DNA of 64,000 nt from a virus, in the IMG/VR virus record IMGVR_UViG_3300036790_000425, positions 62,001-126,000 of that record. The stretch is one strand, 5' to 3'. A model generated the notes under the pieces. That model saw only the letters and a list, made by a program, of their open reading frames with translations. It had not been told where the DNA came from and made no database searches. This document shows positions 31,322 through 41,490 of this stretch, piece after piece. Each line of letters opens with the position of its first letter. Within the stretch, counting starts at the first letter, position 1. The translations under genes and the position numbers were made by a program.

Positions 31322-32919
31322 TCCACCAGGTACTGGATGACCTGGCCAGCTGAGCCCGCCGCGCCCGCCGAGCCCGTGCCGTGACCGGAGCCCGCCGCGC
31401 CGGGGGCCACCGTGACCGAGCCGCCGCCGGAGATCACGGCCGTGGTGATCAGCACGGCGACACCGCCGCCGCCCCCTCCGCCGCCCCCGACGTTTCCGGT
31501 GATCGGGGTCGCCCCGCTGCCGCCCTGGGCCGAGATGACGCCGTTGTTCAGCAGGGTCCTGGCCAGGATTACCAGCGCTCCGCCGCCTGATCCCCCGCCG
31601 CCTCCGGAGTTGGTCCCGTCACCCGAGCCGGCCCCGCCGCCCGCGCCGCCACCGAGGAGGGCGAGCTGGCCGGCCCACAGCGCCAGGCCGCTCAGGGCGT
31701 TGTAAGGGATCTGCCACGGCGTGTTCGAGGGCGAGCCCGCCACGGTGCCGCCGGCGCCTCCTGCGCCCTTTGCGGGACTCGATCCGCCGTGGCCGCCGGC
31801 GCCGGCGGCCAGCGAGGCCATTGCCGCTGCCGCCGCCCCGGCATTGACAGTCCCGGACGCAGCCGCTCCGGCCAGGTACATCAGCGAGCCGGCGAGGCTG
31901 CCCGGGCTGGACCCGGACCCGTTCGCGCCGGAGTTGGTGATCGTGCCGTTGTTGACCACCGGCCCGTTCACCTGGAGCGGCAGCCCGGCGGTGTCCAGGG
32001 TGACACCGGAGTTGACCGTCAGGCCGGACGGCGGGTTGGCCAGGAAGGCCGCCGTCAGCGTGTAGGTGCTGCCGGCCAGGGTCATGCCCGAGTGCGTGGT
32101 AGTGCCGTCCAGGGTGATGGCCCCGGCCGAGCCGGACCCGAAGATCCCGTAGAACGAGATGGCGTTCGGGGCGTCCAGCGTGCCCGGGACGACGACGGTA
32201 TCCCCGGGCGTGCCCAGCACCACCGTGCCCGGAGTCGGGGCGCTGGCGCCCGCTCCGACAGCCGTGGAGCCGTCCCCGGAGGCGTTGGCCCCGGCACCGA
32301 GCGCGGTCGAGCTGTCGCCGGCCACCGTGGCGCCGTTGCCGATCGCGGTCGAGCCCGTGCCGTTCGCCTGGGTCGCCGCCCCGAGCGCGGTGCCCTGGGC
32401 GCCCGGCGCGGTCGCCCGCTGGCCGAGTGCGACCCCGCTGGCCCCGGCTGCCTGGGCCGCCTGGCCGACGGCCGTGGCGTTGGCGCTGCTCGCTGACGCT
32501 CCCTGGCCGATCGCGGTGGCCGCTGCCGCGCTCGCGGCCGAGGTGTCCCCGAAGGCCGAGGAGGCCGCGCCCGCGGCGGTCGCCGCGTTGCCGAGCGCGG
32601 TCGAGCTAGTCCCGCTGCCCGGGAAGGTCAGCTGTACCGAGGTAGCACCGGAAACCTGCACGTCGATATCGGAGAAGACCTTCGAGGACTCACCGGACGG
32701 CTGCGCCTGGACGTCCACCCGCTGCGGGGCGTCCAGGTAGAAGTCGATGATGCCGTCCGGGGTGATCCACGGATTGGCCAGCAGGCTCGCGCCCTGGTCA
32801 TCGGAGTAGACGGGCATCCCGATCGGGCTGGTCGTGCCGCTCTCGAACACCGTGACAGTGGTACCCGGCAGCAGGTTCCCCTCGTCGTCCTGGACCGGGG
32901 CCCGGTAGTGCGCAAGCAT
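31318..32919 (-). CDS. tail fibre with YadA-head-like repeats and Gly-rich tip
   Basis: This is a 533-residue fibre. Residues 1-100 resemble phage tail-attachment domains (EGNLLPGTTVTVFESGTTSP). About 105-225 consists of some eight to ten repeats of the form [ST]A[ILV]G..A.A.G..S (TAIGQGASASSANATAVGQ), the left-handed beta-roll head repeat of YadA-type adhesins. After a beta-rich linker, the last 150 residues are Gly/Ala/Ser-rich with GGGAGGGAG and GGGGGGGGG runs, like the glycine-rich tips of some phage adhesins. It is probably a trimeric receptor-binding fibre. ATG with GGAGG upstream; it is distal to the giant fibre gene. Confidence 0.8.
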   Translation of the reverse strand: MLAHYRAPVQDDEGNLLPGTTVTVFESGTTSPIGMPVYSDDQGASLLANPWITPDGIIDFYLDAPQRVDVQAQPSGESSKVFSDIDVQVSGATSVQLTFPGSGTSSTALGNAATAAGAASSAFGDTSAASAAAATAIGQGASASSANATAVGQAAQAAGASGVALGQRATAPGAQGTALGAATQANGTGSTAIGNGATVAGDSSTALGAGANASGDGSTAVGAGASAPTPGTVVLGTPGDTVVVPGTLDAPNAISFYGIFGSGSAGAITLDGTTTHSGMTLAGSTYTLTAAFLANPPSGLTVNSGVTLDTAGLPLQVNGPVVNNGTITNSGANGSGSSPGSLAGSLMYLAGAAASGTVNAGAAAAAMASLAAGAGGHGGSSPAKGAGGAGGTVAGSPSNTPWQIPYNALSGLALWAGQLALLGGGAGGGAGSGDGTNSGGGGGSGGGALVILARTLLNNGVISAQGGSGATPITGNVGGGGGGGGGVAVLITTAVISGGGSVTVAPGAAGSGHGTGSAGAAGSAGQVIQYLVD

Positions 32920-32942
32920 GTCGCCTCCTACTGCTTCCCCGG

Positions 32943-35900
32943 CTACAGCGCCACGGCGATCTGCTGATAGACCGCGACCAGCCCGCTCGCGCCGGACCCG
33001 CCGCCGGCCTCGATGGACCTCCAGGTCCCGATCGTGGCCGCGTCAGTGAACTGCGAGCTGGGGAGGGGCGGGGTGGTATCCGCGTGCCACCAGTACATCC
33101 ACGCCTCAACCGGGTAGGGAGAGACCGCGCCGCCGCCTGGCGGGAAGGCCGTGGTCAGGTAGGCCGCGTCCAGCTGAAGCCGGGCGTTGCGGGCCGCGTC
33201 TCCCACCGCGTCGGAAATGCCGTACTCGTAGATCCCCAGCGGCCTGACGGTGCCGACCACCGAGGTGCTGGTCACCACCGAGAGCCACGCTGCCCACTCG
33301 CTGTTATTGGCCAGTCCCCTGCTGGTCCAGTTCGATCCCGAGGGGCCGTCCTGACCCTGGTAGATGTCCACGGAGAAGTAATCGACATACGGGCCGAGCC
33401 CGCGCAGGTAGTTCCCGGCCGCCGTGTCCGCCGACCGCCCGGGGCCGTACTTGTAGGCCTCCGCGCACATGGCGATCTTGACGTTGGACCCGGCATGCGC
33501 ACGAATCAGCGTGCTCTGGCTCTTGAACTCGCTGACGAAGACCGAGCCCGAGCTGTAGTCGTTCTCCGGCTCGTGGTGGTAGATCATGACTACCTGGCGG
33601 CCAGCCGGGATCGAGGCGATGTAGCTGGCCACGTTGGTGTTCTGGGTCTTGTAGGAAACCAGGATGACCACGCCGGAGGGCGTGCCGTCCGGGTCGAACG
33701 TGGCCGGCAGGGCACCCGGGTAGTACATCCGGTGCGTCTGACCCGGGCCGATCGCGCTGTTCGCTGCCGTCCAGCCGCCCTTAGGCACGTCAAACCCGAT
33801 GAGCTGGGCGGCCCGGGCCCCCTGGGTAGCCCCGATCAGCGAGTAGCCGCCCGTGCCCAGGTAGATCAGGTCCGTGACGGCCTTGCGCGCTGCCCGGCGG
33901 GCAGCGAAGAACTGGAGGACATAGCTCAGGAACGCCTGGCCCTGCGCGGCGGTGTACTTCGAGCGGTCCACCCCGAAACCCGCCAGGCCCAGCGGCTTCC
34001 CGTGCGCGTCCGCGAAGTTGCTGACCACGGCGAGCGTGTCGCCGCCGGACCCCGGCGCCGGGCCGGTGCACCAGAAGTACGGCATGATCACGTCCGCCAG
34101 GCCGTCGCCCGGGTACCAGGCGGCCAGGGCGCCGGCCGTGATCGAGGCGTTGTCGATCGTGAAGACGTGCTCATAGCCGGCCTGACGGATGGCGGTGACG
34201 TAGTCCGGCAGGATCGCGAGGTAGGCCGCCGGGCTGGTGAAGGACTTGTCAGGCCCGGCCCAGATCGAGACTGAGCACTCCAGCTCGCCGTCCTGGCAGG
34301 AGTTGAGGAACGCGGTCAGCTTCTGCGGGGTAGTCGTGGCGTCCGGCCGGAAGTCAATCAGCACCCGGCGGCCGGCGGCGGCATCGGCGGCGAACGGGGA
34401 CGCGGCCAGGCTGGCCGGGACCTGGTTGCCCAGGGCGTAGCGCCGGGCCGGCACCGGCTCGCCGGTCGCTGCCGCCCAGGCGGCGATCGAGGGGTCACTG
34501 CCGGGCACCGGGCCGAGGTCCACGCCGAGAGCCGGGGCCGGGGCGGCGATAGTGAGCCCCGCCGCGGTGAGACCGAAGCCCGCTGTAAGCGCCGCGGCGC
34601 CCGAGAACGTGGTGCCGGTCGCGGCCGGGTAGTCATCGCCGTAGGTGTCGCAGTAGGTGTCGGTGTAGATGTCGCCGCCGTCGGCCAGGGCGTAGGTCTC
34701 GGTGTAGATGTCGGTGTAGATGTCGGTCCAGGTCTGCGGGCCGGGCAGCGCCGGGGCCGGAGGATGCCAGACCAGGGCGCTGCCCAGGGTGGCGTCCGGC
34801 GGGGGCAGCGGGGGCCCGGGGAAGTCGCCGGCCGGGTTCTGGATGCCGATGGCCTGGCGCACGCGGAAGAACCAGGTCTCCGGGACCGGGGAGCCGGACA
34901 TCTGCCAGCGGGGGTCGCCCTCTACCACGGTGTAGTGGTCCTGGGGCGCGATGTTCGGGCCGTGGCCGATCCCGGACGGCCGCGGGATGATGCCGTGCGG
35001 CCAGGTGACGTACCACGGCCGGATGGCCAGCGCGCCGACGGATACGCCCGGCCGGTAGGCCGACACCCGCCAGCACAGCTGGGTGCCCTGCCCGGGATCA
35101 GGCGGCGGGAAGGTGATCGCGCCGCGGGGGTTGTTGCGGATGTCGTAGGCCGCCTGCCAGTCCTGCCCGCCGTCGTTGGAGAACTCCCACACCAGCGCGT
35201 CCTCGAAGACGCTGATGTTGTCCACGTCCCAGGTGTCGGATGTCGAGTCCTTCTGGATCAGCCGGACGCTCACGGTCGAGCCCAGCGGGATCACTGAGGT
35301 GTCCATCTCGTCCCACGTCGGCGCCGCCGCGGCGATCGCCGCCCAGGTGGCGTAGGCGGTCTCCTCGTCCGCCCAGGTGTTGGCGGACAGCTCGCCCGTG
35401 CCCAGCGTGAAGCCGGCGAACCACTCGGTGACCGTGCCGCCGGCCACCATCTGCTCCTCTTCCGCGATGACCGCGCCGGTCGCGCCGTCCAGGAGCTGGA
35501 GGTACAGCGGGGCGGTCAGCGCGACCGGCGAGAATACCCGGGCCGCGACGTAGAGCCGGCCGGCGGCGGTGGTAGGCACCGGGTCCCCGGCGTAGGCGAT
35601 GCCGCCCATCGCGGAGGTAACCGGCGGCAGCCCGAAGTCATACCAGGACGGGAACTGGGCCTCGACGTCGGCCCAGCTGGCGTAGGTGCTCTCCAGCCAC
35701 GCCCAGCTGGCTGGCTGGAAGACGGTGTCCTGGCTGGGCGAGCCCTGGCCGCGGGAGACGGCGACCATGCTGCCGAGCTGCGAGCTGACCTGGCTCGGCG
35801 CGAGCGGCAGCGCGTCCCCGACCGGGATCCACCCGGCGAAGCCGCCCTGGCTGAAGTCCGGGTCGCTCAGCAGCTGCACCGGGTCGGACTGAACGGTGGC

Positions 35901-38282
35901 GAACTGCACCCCCGTCACGCCGTGCAGCGAGTTGAGCACCTGCGACTGGACCCGGGCCACGCCAGCCAGGTTGCTGGGCACGGTCAGTCCGGAGCCGGGC
36001 ACCAGCTCCCAGCCGCCCGGGGTCAGCGTGCTGCCGTCGATGAAGGCCGCGTCAGCGAAGGTCTCCAGGTACATCTCGGTGTCGTCGCTGGCGGTGTAGT
36101 CGATCCGGTACATCTCCAGCCCGGCGATCGCCACGAAGTAGGCGACCCGGCTGGACATCCTGACCTCAGCCGACCGGTAGGCGTGCGTGCCCGCGACGGG
36201 CTGCTTCGCCGCGGCGGCCGGGACCTGCCACGGCTGGAAGTTCAGCAGCGCCCCGCCCTGGCTGGCCAGTACCCCGACGCCCTCCGGCAGGGTGGCGAAC
36301 AGCGCCTCCGTGGCCGGGATCTGGTCCGGGTCCGGGGCCGGAGACTGCGCCGGCGCATCACTGAAGTTCACTGAGGGGGCGACGTTCTGGTTGACTGCCA
36401 GGCCGGCATCGAGCACGGCCGGGGTAGACGGGTTCGCCTGCTGAGCGGTCGGCTGAGCGGCCGACGGCATGAAGGCCGCGGTGACTCCCTGCACCCTCGC
36501 GTACTCATACGGCTCGGCCTGGAGGCTGGTGAACTCGAACTTCCAGGCCGAGGCCAGCACCGGGTCGAACTCCACATAGCCGCGGGCCAGCCGGTAGTCG
36601 CGCTGCACCGGGATCCAGGAGCAGGCCGCGTAGGCCTGGCCCAGGCCGCCGACGAACCCCCACGGGCAGGTGCCGCCCAGCAGGTACTGCGGGCTGAACC
36701 GGATCACCGCGTTGTCGGTGGTGGCGCTCTCGGCGGCCAGCGGGGGGTACACGTAGCCGGTGGCGTCCGCGGCGAAGGCCGCGAAGTCGTCCGGGATCTG
36801 CGCCGGGGTACCGGTGGTCGCGGAGATGACCTGCTGCTTCAGCACGAAGGCGGTCAGCGTGTAATTGCCCGCCAGGACCTGGCCGGCAGGGTCCTGGCCC
36901 AGCAGGCCGCCGAAGCGGAACTCCGGCGCCGGGGGCACCTCGCCCTGTGCCGGGGCCAGGTACATGGTGGCCTGCGGGGACCAGGCGAAGAAGCTGGCGC
37001 CGTCATAGCCGGCCACGAACTGGATCCGGTCCCCGGCCGCGAAATCGAACGCCCAGCTGCCCAGCACCGCGCCGGACGGGGCGTTCGAGGGGCCGCCGGC
37101 GGGATCGGCGGCCGGGATGGTGACCTGCCAGGTGCCGGACACGTAGGCGAGCTGGAGTACCCCGGCGTCGGCCACCACGTAAGTGCCGTCATCACCGGAT
37201 CCGAAGCCGGGCATGATCTCGATGCCGGCCCACCACGGCTCGCCCGCGGAGGTGCCCGCGCTCTGGTTGGCCAGGGTCAGCCAGCCGGGCTGGTCGGTGA
37301 AGACGATGCCCGAGGCGCTGATCGCGGGGAACGTAGTGCCGTCGGCCACGATCAGCTCGGGCAGCAGCGGGTCATCCAGGCCGGCGAAGGACGCCCCGGC
37401 GGGCGGCGGCAGCGGAGCGTAGTAGAGGCTGAACCGGACGCCGCTGGTCACCGGGTTGACGTAGAACCGGTCGATCAGCTGAGCGTTCCCGGCCGGATCC
37501 CGGCCGTCCAGGTAGAGATTCACCACGGCATCGGTGTGGGGCTGCGGGGCGCACCGCCAGACCTCGCCCCGCAGCAGGTCGCAGGCCCGGTTCTCGCGCA
37601 GCGCCACCTGGACGGGACTGCCGTTGATGTCCACCGTGGTGGTGAAGGGCTGGCGCTGGCTGAGGGTGACGGGGTCGCGCGGGGTAGCCGGGACGTCGGA
37701 GGACGACAGCATCCGCGAGCCGAAGTCCAGGTTGCGGACCCCCAGCGGGTACGGGGTGAACTTCTTCTGCGGGCTGACCGGGAACTTCTGGCTGCCGGTG
37801 GTCCGGGCCAGCCGCTTCAGCCGCAGCAGCAGCCGGGTGGTGGTGACCGGGACCACGGACTCATCATGATGCGCCCAGTGGCCGGCGCCATAGTGCCACG
37901 GATTGAGCCCGACCGAGCGGGCGGCCGGGTTGTCCACCACCGACGGGACCGATCCGGTGGTGATCACCCGGAAGGGCGTGCCCGGGTTGGCCATCAGCGG
38001 CGACCAGGCAGCGCCGGTCCACCAGTAGGCCTGGAGGGTGTGCGGGAAGTGCGCCACGTCGAAGGAGATGTAGTTGATCAGCCGGGCCTGGCCGAGGGTG
38101 ACCGTCAGCTGCTCGGCATGCGGGTCCCCGGCCTCCCGGGCGGGGGAGGACCAGAAGTCCGAGGCGCTGATCTTGGGAATCGGCGTCGGGATGATCTTCT
38201 CGGCGGGAATGCCGTCCACGTAGAGCGGGGCCACCGAGGGGATGGCAAAGGCACCCGGGAGCCGGACGGCCGGGGTGGTCAT
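32943..38282 (-). CDS. giant fibre/baseplate protein with glycoside-hydrolase-like domains
   Basis: This is a 1779-residue structural protein, the largest in the window. The N-terminal 1250 residues are beta-rich, with repeated Trp/Tyr motifs (TYASWADVEAQFPSWYDFG; TYATWAAIAAAAPTWDEM; TWTDIYTDIYTETYA). From about 1285 there are two TIM-barrel-like segments. The first has GRRVLIDFRPD and AGYEHVFTIDN with AAWYPGDGLADVIMPYFW. The second has VVMIYHHEPENDY, VDYFSVDIYQGQDG and LGIYEYGIS, the layout of GH26-like hydrolases with both catalytic Glu. It probably degrades a surface polysaccharide during adsorption. It overlaps the upstream gene by ATGA. Confidence 0.78.
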   Translation of the reverse strand: MTTPAVRLPGAFAIPSVAPLYVDGIPAEKIIPTPIPKISASDFWSSPAREAGDPHAEQLTVTLGQARLINYISFDVAHFPHTLQAYWWTGAAWSPLMANPGTPFRVITTGSVPSVVDNPAARSVGLNPWHYGAGHWAHHDESVVPVTTTRLLLRLKRLARTTGSQKFPVSPQKKFTPYPLGVRNLDFGSRMLSSSDVPATPRDPVTLSQRQPFTTTVDINGSPVQVALRENRACDLLRGEVWRCAPQPHTDAVVNLYLDGRDPAGNAQLIDRFYVNPVTSGVRFSLYYAPLPPPAGASFAGLDDPLLPELIVADGTTFPAISASGIVFTDQPGWLTLANQSAGTSAGEPWWAGIEIMPGFGSGDDGTYVVADAGVLQLAYVSGTWQVTIPAADPAGGPSNAPSGAVLGSWAFDFAAGDRIQFVAGYDGASFFAWSPQATMYLAPAQGEVPPAPEFRFGGLLGQDPAGQVLAGNYTLTAFVLKQQVISATTGTPAQIPDDFAAFAADATGYVYPPLAAESATTDNAVIRFSPQYLLGGTCPWGFVGGLGQAYAACSWIPVQRDYRLARGYVEFDPVLASAWKFEFTSLQAEPYEYARVQGVTAAFMPSAAQPTAQQANPSTPAVLDAGLAVNQNVAPSVNFSDAPAQSPAPDPDQIPATEALFATLPEGVGVLASQGGALLNFQPWQVPAAAAKQPVAGTHAYRSAEVRMSSRVAYFVAIAGLEMYRIDYTASDDTEMYLETFADAAFIDGSTLTPGGWELVPGSGLTVPSNLAGVARVQSQVLNSLHGVTGVQFATVQSDPVQLLSDPDFSQGGFAGWIPVGDALPLAPSQVSSQLGSMVAVSRGQGSPSQDTVFQPASWAWLESTYASWADVEAQFPSWYDFGLPPVTSAMGGIAYAGDPVPTTAAGRLYVAARVFSPVALTAPLYLQLLDGATGAVIAEEEQMVAGGTVTEWFAGFTLGTGELSANTWADEETAYATWAAIAAAAPTWDEMDTSVIPLGSTVSVRLIQKDSTSDTWDVDNISVFEDALVWEFSNDGGQDWQAAYDIRNNPRGAITFPPPDPGQGTQLCWRVSAYRPGVSVGALAIRPWYVTWPHGIIPRPSGIGHGPNIAPQDHYTVVEGDPRWQMSGSPVPETWFFRVRQAIGIQNPAGDFPGPPLPPPDATLGSALVWHPPAPALPGPQTWTDIYTDIYTETYALADGGDIYTDTYCDTYGDDYPAATGTTFSGAAALTAGFGLTAAGLTIAAPAPALGVDLGPVPGSDPSIAAWAAATGEPVPARRYALGNQVPASLAASPFAADAAAGRRVLIDFRPDATTTPQKLTAFLNSCQDGELECSVSIWAGPDKSFTSPAAYLAILPDYVTAIRQAGYEHVFTIDNASITAGALAAWYPGDGLADVIMPYFWCTGPAPGSGGDTLAVVSNFADAHGKPLGLAGFGVDRSKYTAAQGQAFLSYVLQFFAARRAARKAVTDLIYLGTGGYSLIGATQGARAAQLIGFDVPKGGWTAANSAIGPGQTHRMYYPGALPATFDPDGTPSGVVILVSYKTQNTNVASYIASIPAGRQVVMIYHHEPENDYSSGSVFVSEFKSQSTLIRAHAGSNVKIAMCAEAYKYGPGRSADTAAGNYLRGLGPYVDYFSVDIYQGQDGPSGSNWTSRGLANNSEWAAWLSVVTSTSVVGTVRPLGIYEYGISDAVGDAARNARLQLDAAYLTTAFPPGGGAVSPYPVEAWMYWWHADTTPPLPSSQFTDAATIGTWRSIEAGGGSGASGLVAVYQQIAVAL

Positions 38283-39649
38283 GATGCCCTCATGATCGGG
38301 ACGCGCGGGCCGGAGTACGGCGCGGACTTAACCGTGACCGGCGAGCTGGTGCGGGCCGAGGCGGCCTGCGGGGGCGGCATGATCGCCTGCGGCGGCAGGT
38401 AGGTGACCTTCCGGCCGACCGGGAAGACCACCGTCTGCCAGTCGGTGCCGTCGGTCACGACGGCGGTGTTGGGATCATCCCCGGTGACCGCCCGGGCCGT
38501 CACCGTGGTCACGTTGCCCGAGTAGCTGTACTGGCTGCCCTGGCTGCGGCTGAGCGGCGGCACGGGAGTCTGGATGGTGGGCCCCGGGGTCCGGCCGCGG
38601 CGCTGGTAGGCCGCCAGGGCCATGTCGTAGGCTGCGTCGTCCGAGGGCGGGGTGACCAGCTGGGTCAGCTCCCAGTACTCGCTGTCGGACCAGGCCGCCG
38701 AGACCGGCACCGGGATCACGATTCCGGGCCCCGTCATGTCCACCGAGATGATCGAGGCGGCGGGCTTCAGCACCTCGACGACGGACAGGATGCCGTACAT
38801 GTCCGAGCCCAGCTGAGCCTGGTCGGCGGCCGAGCCGGAGTAGGTCTTCCTCGGCCGGATGACCACCTCGTTCATCGCCCCGTTACCCAGCAGCCCGGAG
38901 TAAGTCACCACGCCCTCGATGCCCTGCCATGTCTCGGTAGCCGGGATCGAGTCCCAGTTGGCGTAGGTGCTCATCACCTCCGCCCAGGTGTTGAAGCCCG
39001 GCGCCGGGCTCAGCGGGTCGGTGACCAGCCGCCACATCTCATACACCTGGCAGGGCACCCCGGTGATCGCCTCCGCCAGGGCCTGCATGCCCGGCGCGGT
39101 CGCGCCCAGGGTGATCGCCCGGGCCAGGGCGATCACCCGCTCCCGGAAGACCGCGTCAATGGTCTCGATCTCGTCCCAGCCGTCGGGGCTGGCCAGCTCG
39201 GTATACGGGTTGACCGGGTTGCCGGTGGACGGGTTGACCGGCAGCGAGCCGGCCGGCCCGCGGGTTGCGCCGAACAGTGCTCCGTAGAAGCTGTCCAGGT
39301 CGTAGAAGTGCGTGCTGGTGACGTCCTGCTGGAGCCGGGCGATCAGCTGCCGGTTCCGCAGCTGCCCGGTGCCGGCAGCCCCCAGCAGGGCCTGCATGAA
39401 GTGCACCAGCACCGAGGTCGGCGCCAGGTCGTAGACCGTGGGCGGGAAGTTCCTCAGCTGGTCGGTGACCGACAGCGGCGGGTTGAGCAGGTTGACGGCC
39501 GTGCTCGTGCCGGGCGGCAGCGGCGCGGTCGGGTCAGTCTGGAGACTGATGATCGAGGCTGCCTGGGTGCTCGGGTAGGCGAACAGGTCGATGCCGCCGT
39601 TGAGGATGATCCCCGAGGTCTGGCCGGGGTCAGCGAGTACCTGGGGCAT
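38279..39649 (-). CDS. baseplate/tail structural protein
   Basis: This is a 456-residue protein between baseplate J and the giant fibre, where a gpI/tail-collar or fibre-connector protein is usual. N-terminal 80 residues are extended (LFAYPSTQAASIISLQ). The middle is helical and includes a segment like those in the giant fibre (FNTWAEVMSTYANWDSIP, about 222). The C-terminal 100 residues are Ser/Thr/Pro-rich. ATG with GAGGAGG upstream. The precise baseplate role is not determined. Confidence 0.65.
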   Translation of the reverse strand: MPQVLADPGQTSGIILNGGIDLFAYPSTQAASIISLQTDPTAPLPPGTSTAVNLLNPPLSVTDQLRNFPPTVYDLAPTSVLVHFMQALLGAAGTGQLRNRQLIARLQQDVTSTHFYDLDSFYGALFGATRGPAGSLPVNPSTGNPVNPYTELASPDGWDEIETIDAVFRERVIALARAITLGATAPGMQALAEAITGVPCQVYEMWRLVTDPLSPAPGFNTWAEVMSTYANWDSIPATETWQGIEGVVTYSGLLGNGAMNEVVIRPRKTYSGSAADQAQLGSDMYGILSVVEVLKPAASIISVDMTGPGIVIPVPVSAAWSDSEYWELTQLVTPPSDDAAYDMALAAYQRRGRTPGPTIQTPVPPLSRSQGSQYSYSGNVTTVTARAVTGDDPNTAVVTDGTDWQTVVFPVGRKVTYLPPQAIMPPPQAASARTSSPVTVKSAPYSGPRVPIMRAS

Positions 39650-39668
39650 CAGGCCACCTCCTCGGTGA

Positions 39669-41489
39669 TCATGCGAATGAGCCCATCGTGTTCCCGGCCT
39701 TGGCGATGATGTTGGTGTCCCCGAAGACCGGGATGGTCATGGCGCCGAACTCGATGTCCACCGGATTGCCGGCGGAGTCCACGTAGGATGTCGTGGCCAC
39801 GCCATCAAAGGTCTGCTGGATGCCCACCCCGAAGTCGCTGGCGGCGGCCGGGTTGTAGCCGGGCCAGTCGCTGCCGACCAGGAACCGGGAGGCGATCACG
39901 CCCGGTGTGTTCTCCACTACCTGGAGCACGCTGGAGGGGTACAGCCGCGAGCTGAAGCCGAGCTGACTGAGGTAGGTGGCCAGCGCCGTGTTGATCGCCT
40001 GCTGGGTCACCTGCGGCGAGATCGTCGGGTCATACATCACGGCCAGGTTGAATCGCAGGTCCGCGGCTACGCCCTGGTGGGCCTGCACGTCAGTGCCGGC
40101 CAGCCGCCAGGACTCCAGGCTGCCCTGGATGGCGTAGGGCACGTCGTTGTAGGTGTAGTCCTCGCTGATCACCAGCGGGCTGCCCGCACCCGGGCCGAAA
40201 GCCATGTCCCACTCCAGGCCGAAGTCGGAGTAGGGGCTCCAGCCGAAGGCGCCGGTCCGGTGCACGATCTGGTAGGCGTAGGTGACCCCGCCGGTCACGG
40301 TGCCCATCGGGTTGGTCAGGCTGGCCAGCCCGTAGGTGGTGCCGCCGGCCACCAGGGTCGGGGGCACCGTGATGATCGGCCCGTAGGGCAGCGCGATGAA
40401 GGCATTGCCGGTGGCCGGGGAGCTGCCGTCGGGCCGGACGAAGTCGCCCGCGTACCAGCTCGACCCCGGGCTGGCCTGGAACAGCACCGCGTCACTGAAC
40501 TTCACCGTGGCCGCCGCGTTGACCGCCCGGGTGCCCTGGCACCAGACGTCCACCCGGGCGTAAATGCCCTGGGCCGGGTTGTTCCGGCTGGCCGTGTCAA
40601 GGTACAGGAAGCTCACGTCGATGAGCTGGCCCTCGGGGAAGTAGGTCGCGTCGATGACCTGCACCTCAGGCGGATTGGCCGCGGAGTCCCAGGTGTACTG
40701 GATGCCCGGCGCCGCCACGTCGCCGTCGTCGATGTTGTTGCCGACCACCTGGCCCGAGGGGTAGGTGTACTGGGCATCGGAGACCGTGCTCGCGGCCGAG
40801 CCCGAGCTGATCTGGAGCTGCTCGCGCCGCCGGGTAGCCGAGTCCACCACGTTGGCCGAGGTGCAGTCCGGGTCGTTCAGCGCGATGCCCAGGAACATCT
40901 GGCTGGTCCCGGCCATGTTCTTGAAGACCGTGGCCTTCCAGCGGGCCTGGAGCTGGGTGTCGGTCTCCTGGTTGGCCCCGCCGCTCAGGGGGCTGACGTT
41001 GGTCACCCCGGTCACCTCGCTGACCGGGGTCATCAGCAGGGTGAGCTGGCCGCTGGCCAGGTCGCCGTCCGGTCCGGCCACCACGGCCTGGACCGGGACG
41101 GTTACCGAGAGAGCCCCGGCGTCCATGATCCCGGTGGTCACCGTCTGCACTACGACAGTCCCGTCAGCGGAGGCGACCTGGGAGTTGACCGGGATGGTCA
41201 CGGTATCGCTGGCGGCCGAGCGGGTGAAGGTGACCGTGCCGCCCGCGCGGGTGGCCGGGTAGCGGGTCATCCCGAACAGCTGCACGAAGGCATCCAGGGC
41301 GGCGCCCTGCATCGAGTTGATGTCGTACTGGTAGGCCAGCATCTGGCTGTCCAGGCTGGCGGCCGAGATGCTGGCCGCTACCGCGTCGATGATCTTGCGG
41401 GTAACCGAGCCGGTGGTGGTATCCAGGTCGGGCTCGCTGGCCGCCAGCGCCGCCACGATCTGGCTGGAGATGTCGCTCTGGCTGGCCAC
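39669..41489 (-). CDS. baseplate J-like protein (gp47/JayE family)
   Basis: This is a 606-residue protein. The N-terminal part has the baseplate J signature: helices ending in DINSMQGAALDAFVQLFGM (about 55-75), then AGGTVTFTRSAASDTVTIP (about 83) and the conserved SPLSGGANQETDTQLQARW (about 172). The second half is a beta-rich insertion with a DWPGYNPAAASDFGVG-type end. It forms the wedge of contractile baseplates. It starts 1 nt from the gp25-like stop, in the usual gp25-J order. Confidence 0.88.
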   Translation of the reverse strand: MASQSDISSQIVAALAASEPDLDTTTGSVTRKIIDAVAASISAASLDSQMLAYQYDINSMQGAALDAFVQLFGMTRYPATRAGGTVTFTRSAASDTVTIPVNSQVASADGTVVVQTVTTGIMDAGALSVTVPVQAVVAGPDGDLASGQLTLLMTPVSEVTGVTNVSPLSGGANQETDTQLQARWKATVFKNMAGTSQMFLGIALNDPDCTSANVVDSATRRREQLQISSGSAASTVSDAQYTYPSGQVVGNNIDDGDVAAPGIQYTWDSAANPPEVQVIDATYFPEGQLIDVSFLYLDTASRNNPAQGIYARVDVWCQGTRAVNAAATVKFSDAVLFQASPGSSWYAGDFVRPDGSSPATGNAFIALPYGPIITVPPTLVAGGTTYGLASLTNPMGTVTGGVTYAYQIVHRTGAFGWSPYSDFGLEWDMAFGPGAGSPLVISEDYTYNDVPYAIQGSLESWRLAGTDVQAHQGVAADLRFNLAVMYDPTISPQVTQQAINTALATYLSQLGFSSRLYPSSVLQVVENTPGVIASRFLVGSDWPGYNPAAASDFGVGIQQTFDGVATTSYVDSAGNPVDIEFGAMTIPVFGDTNIIAKAGNTMGSFA

Positions 41490-41490
41490 G

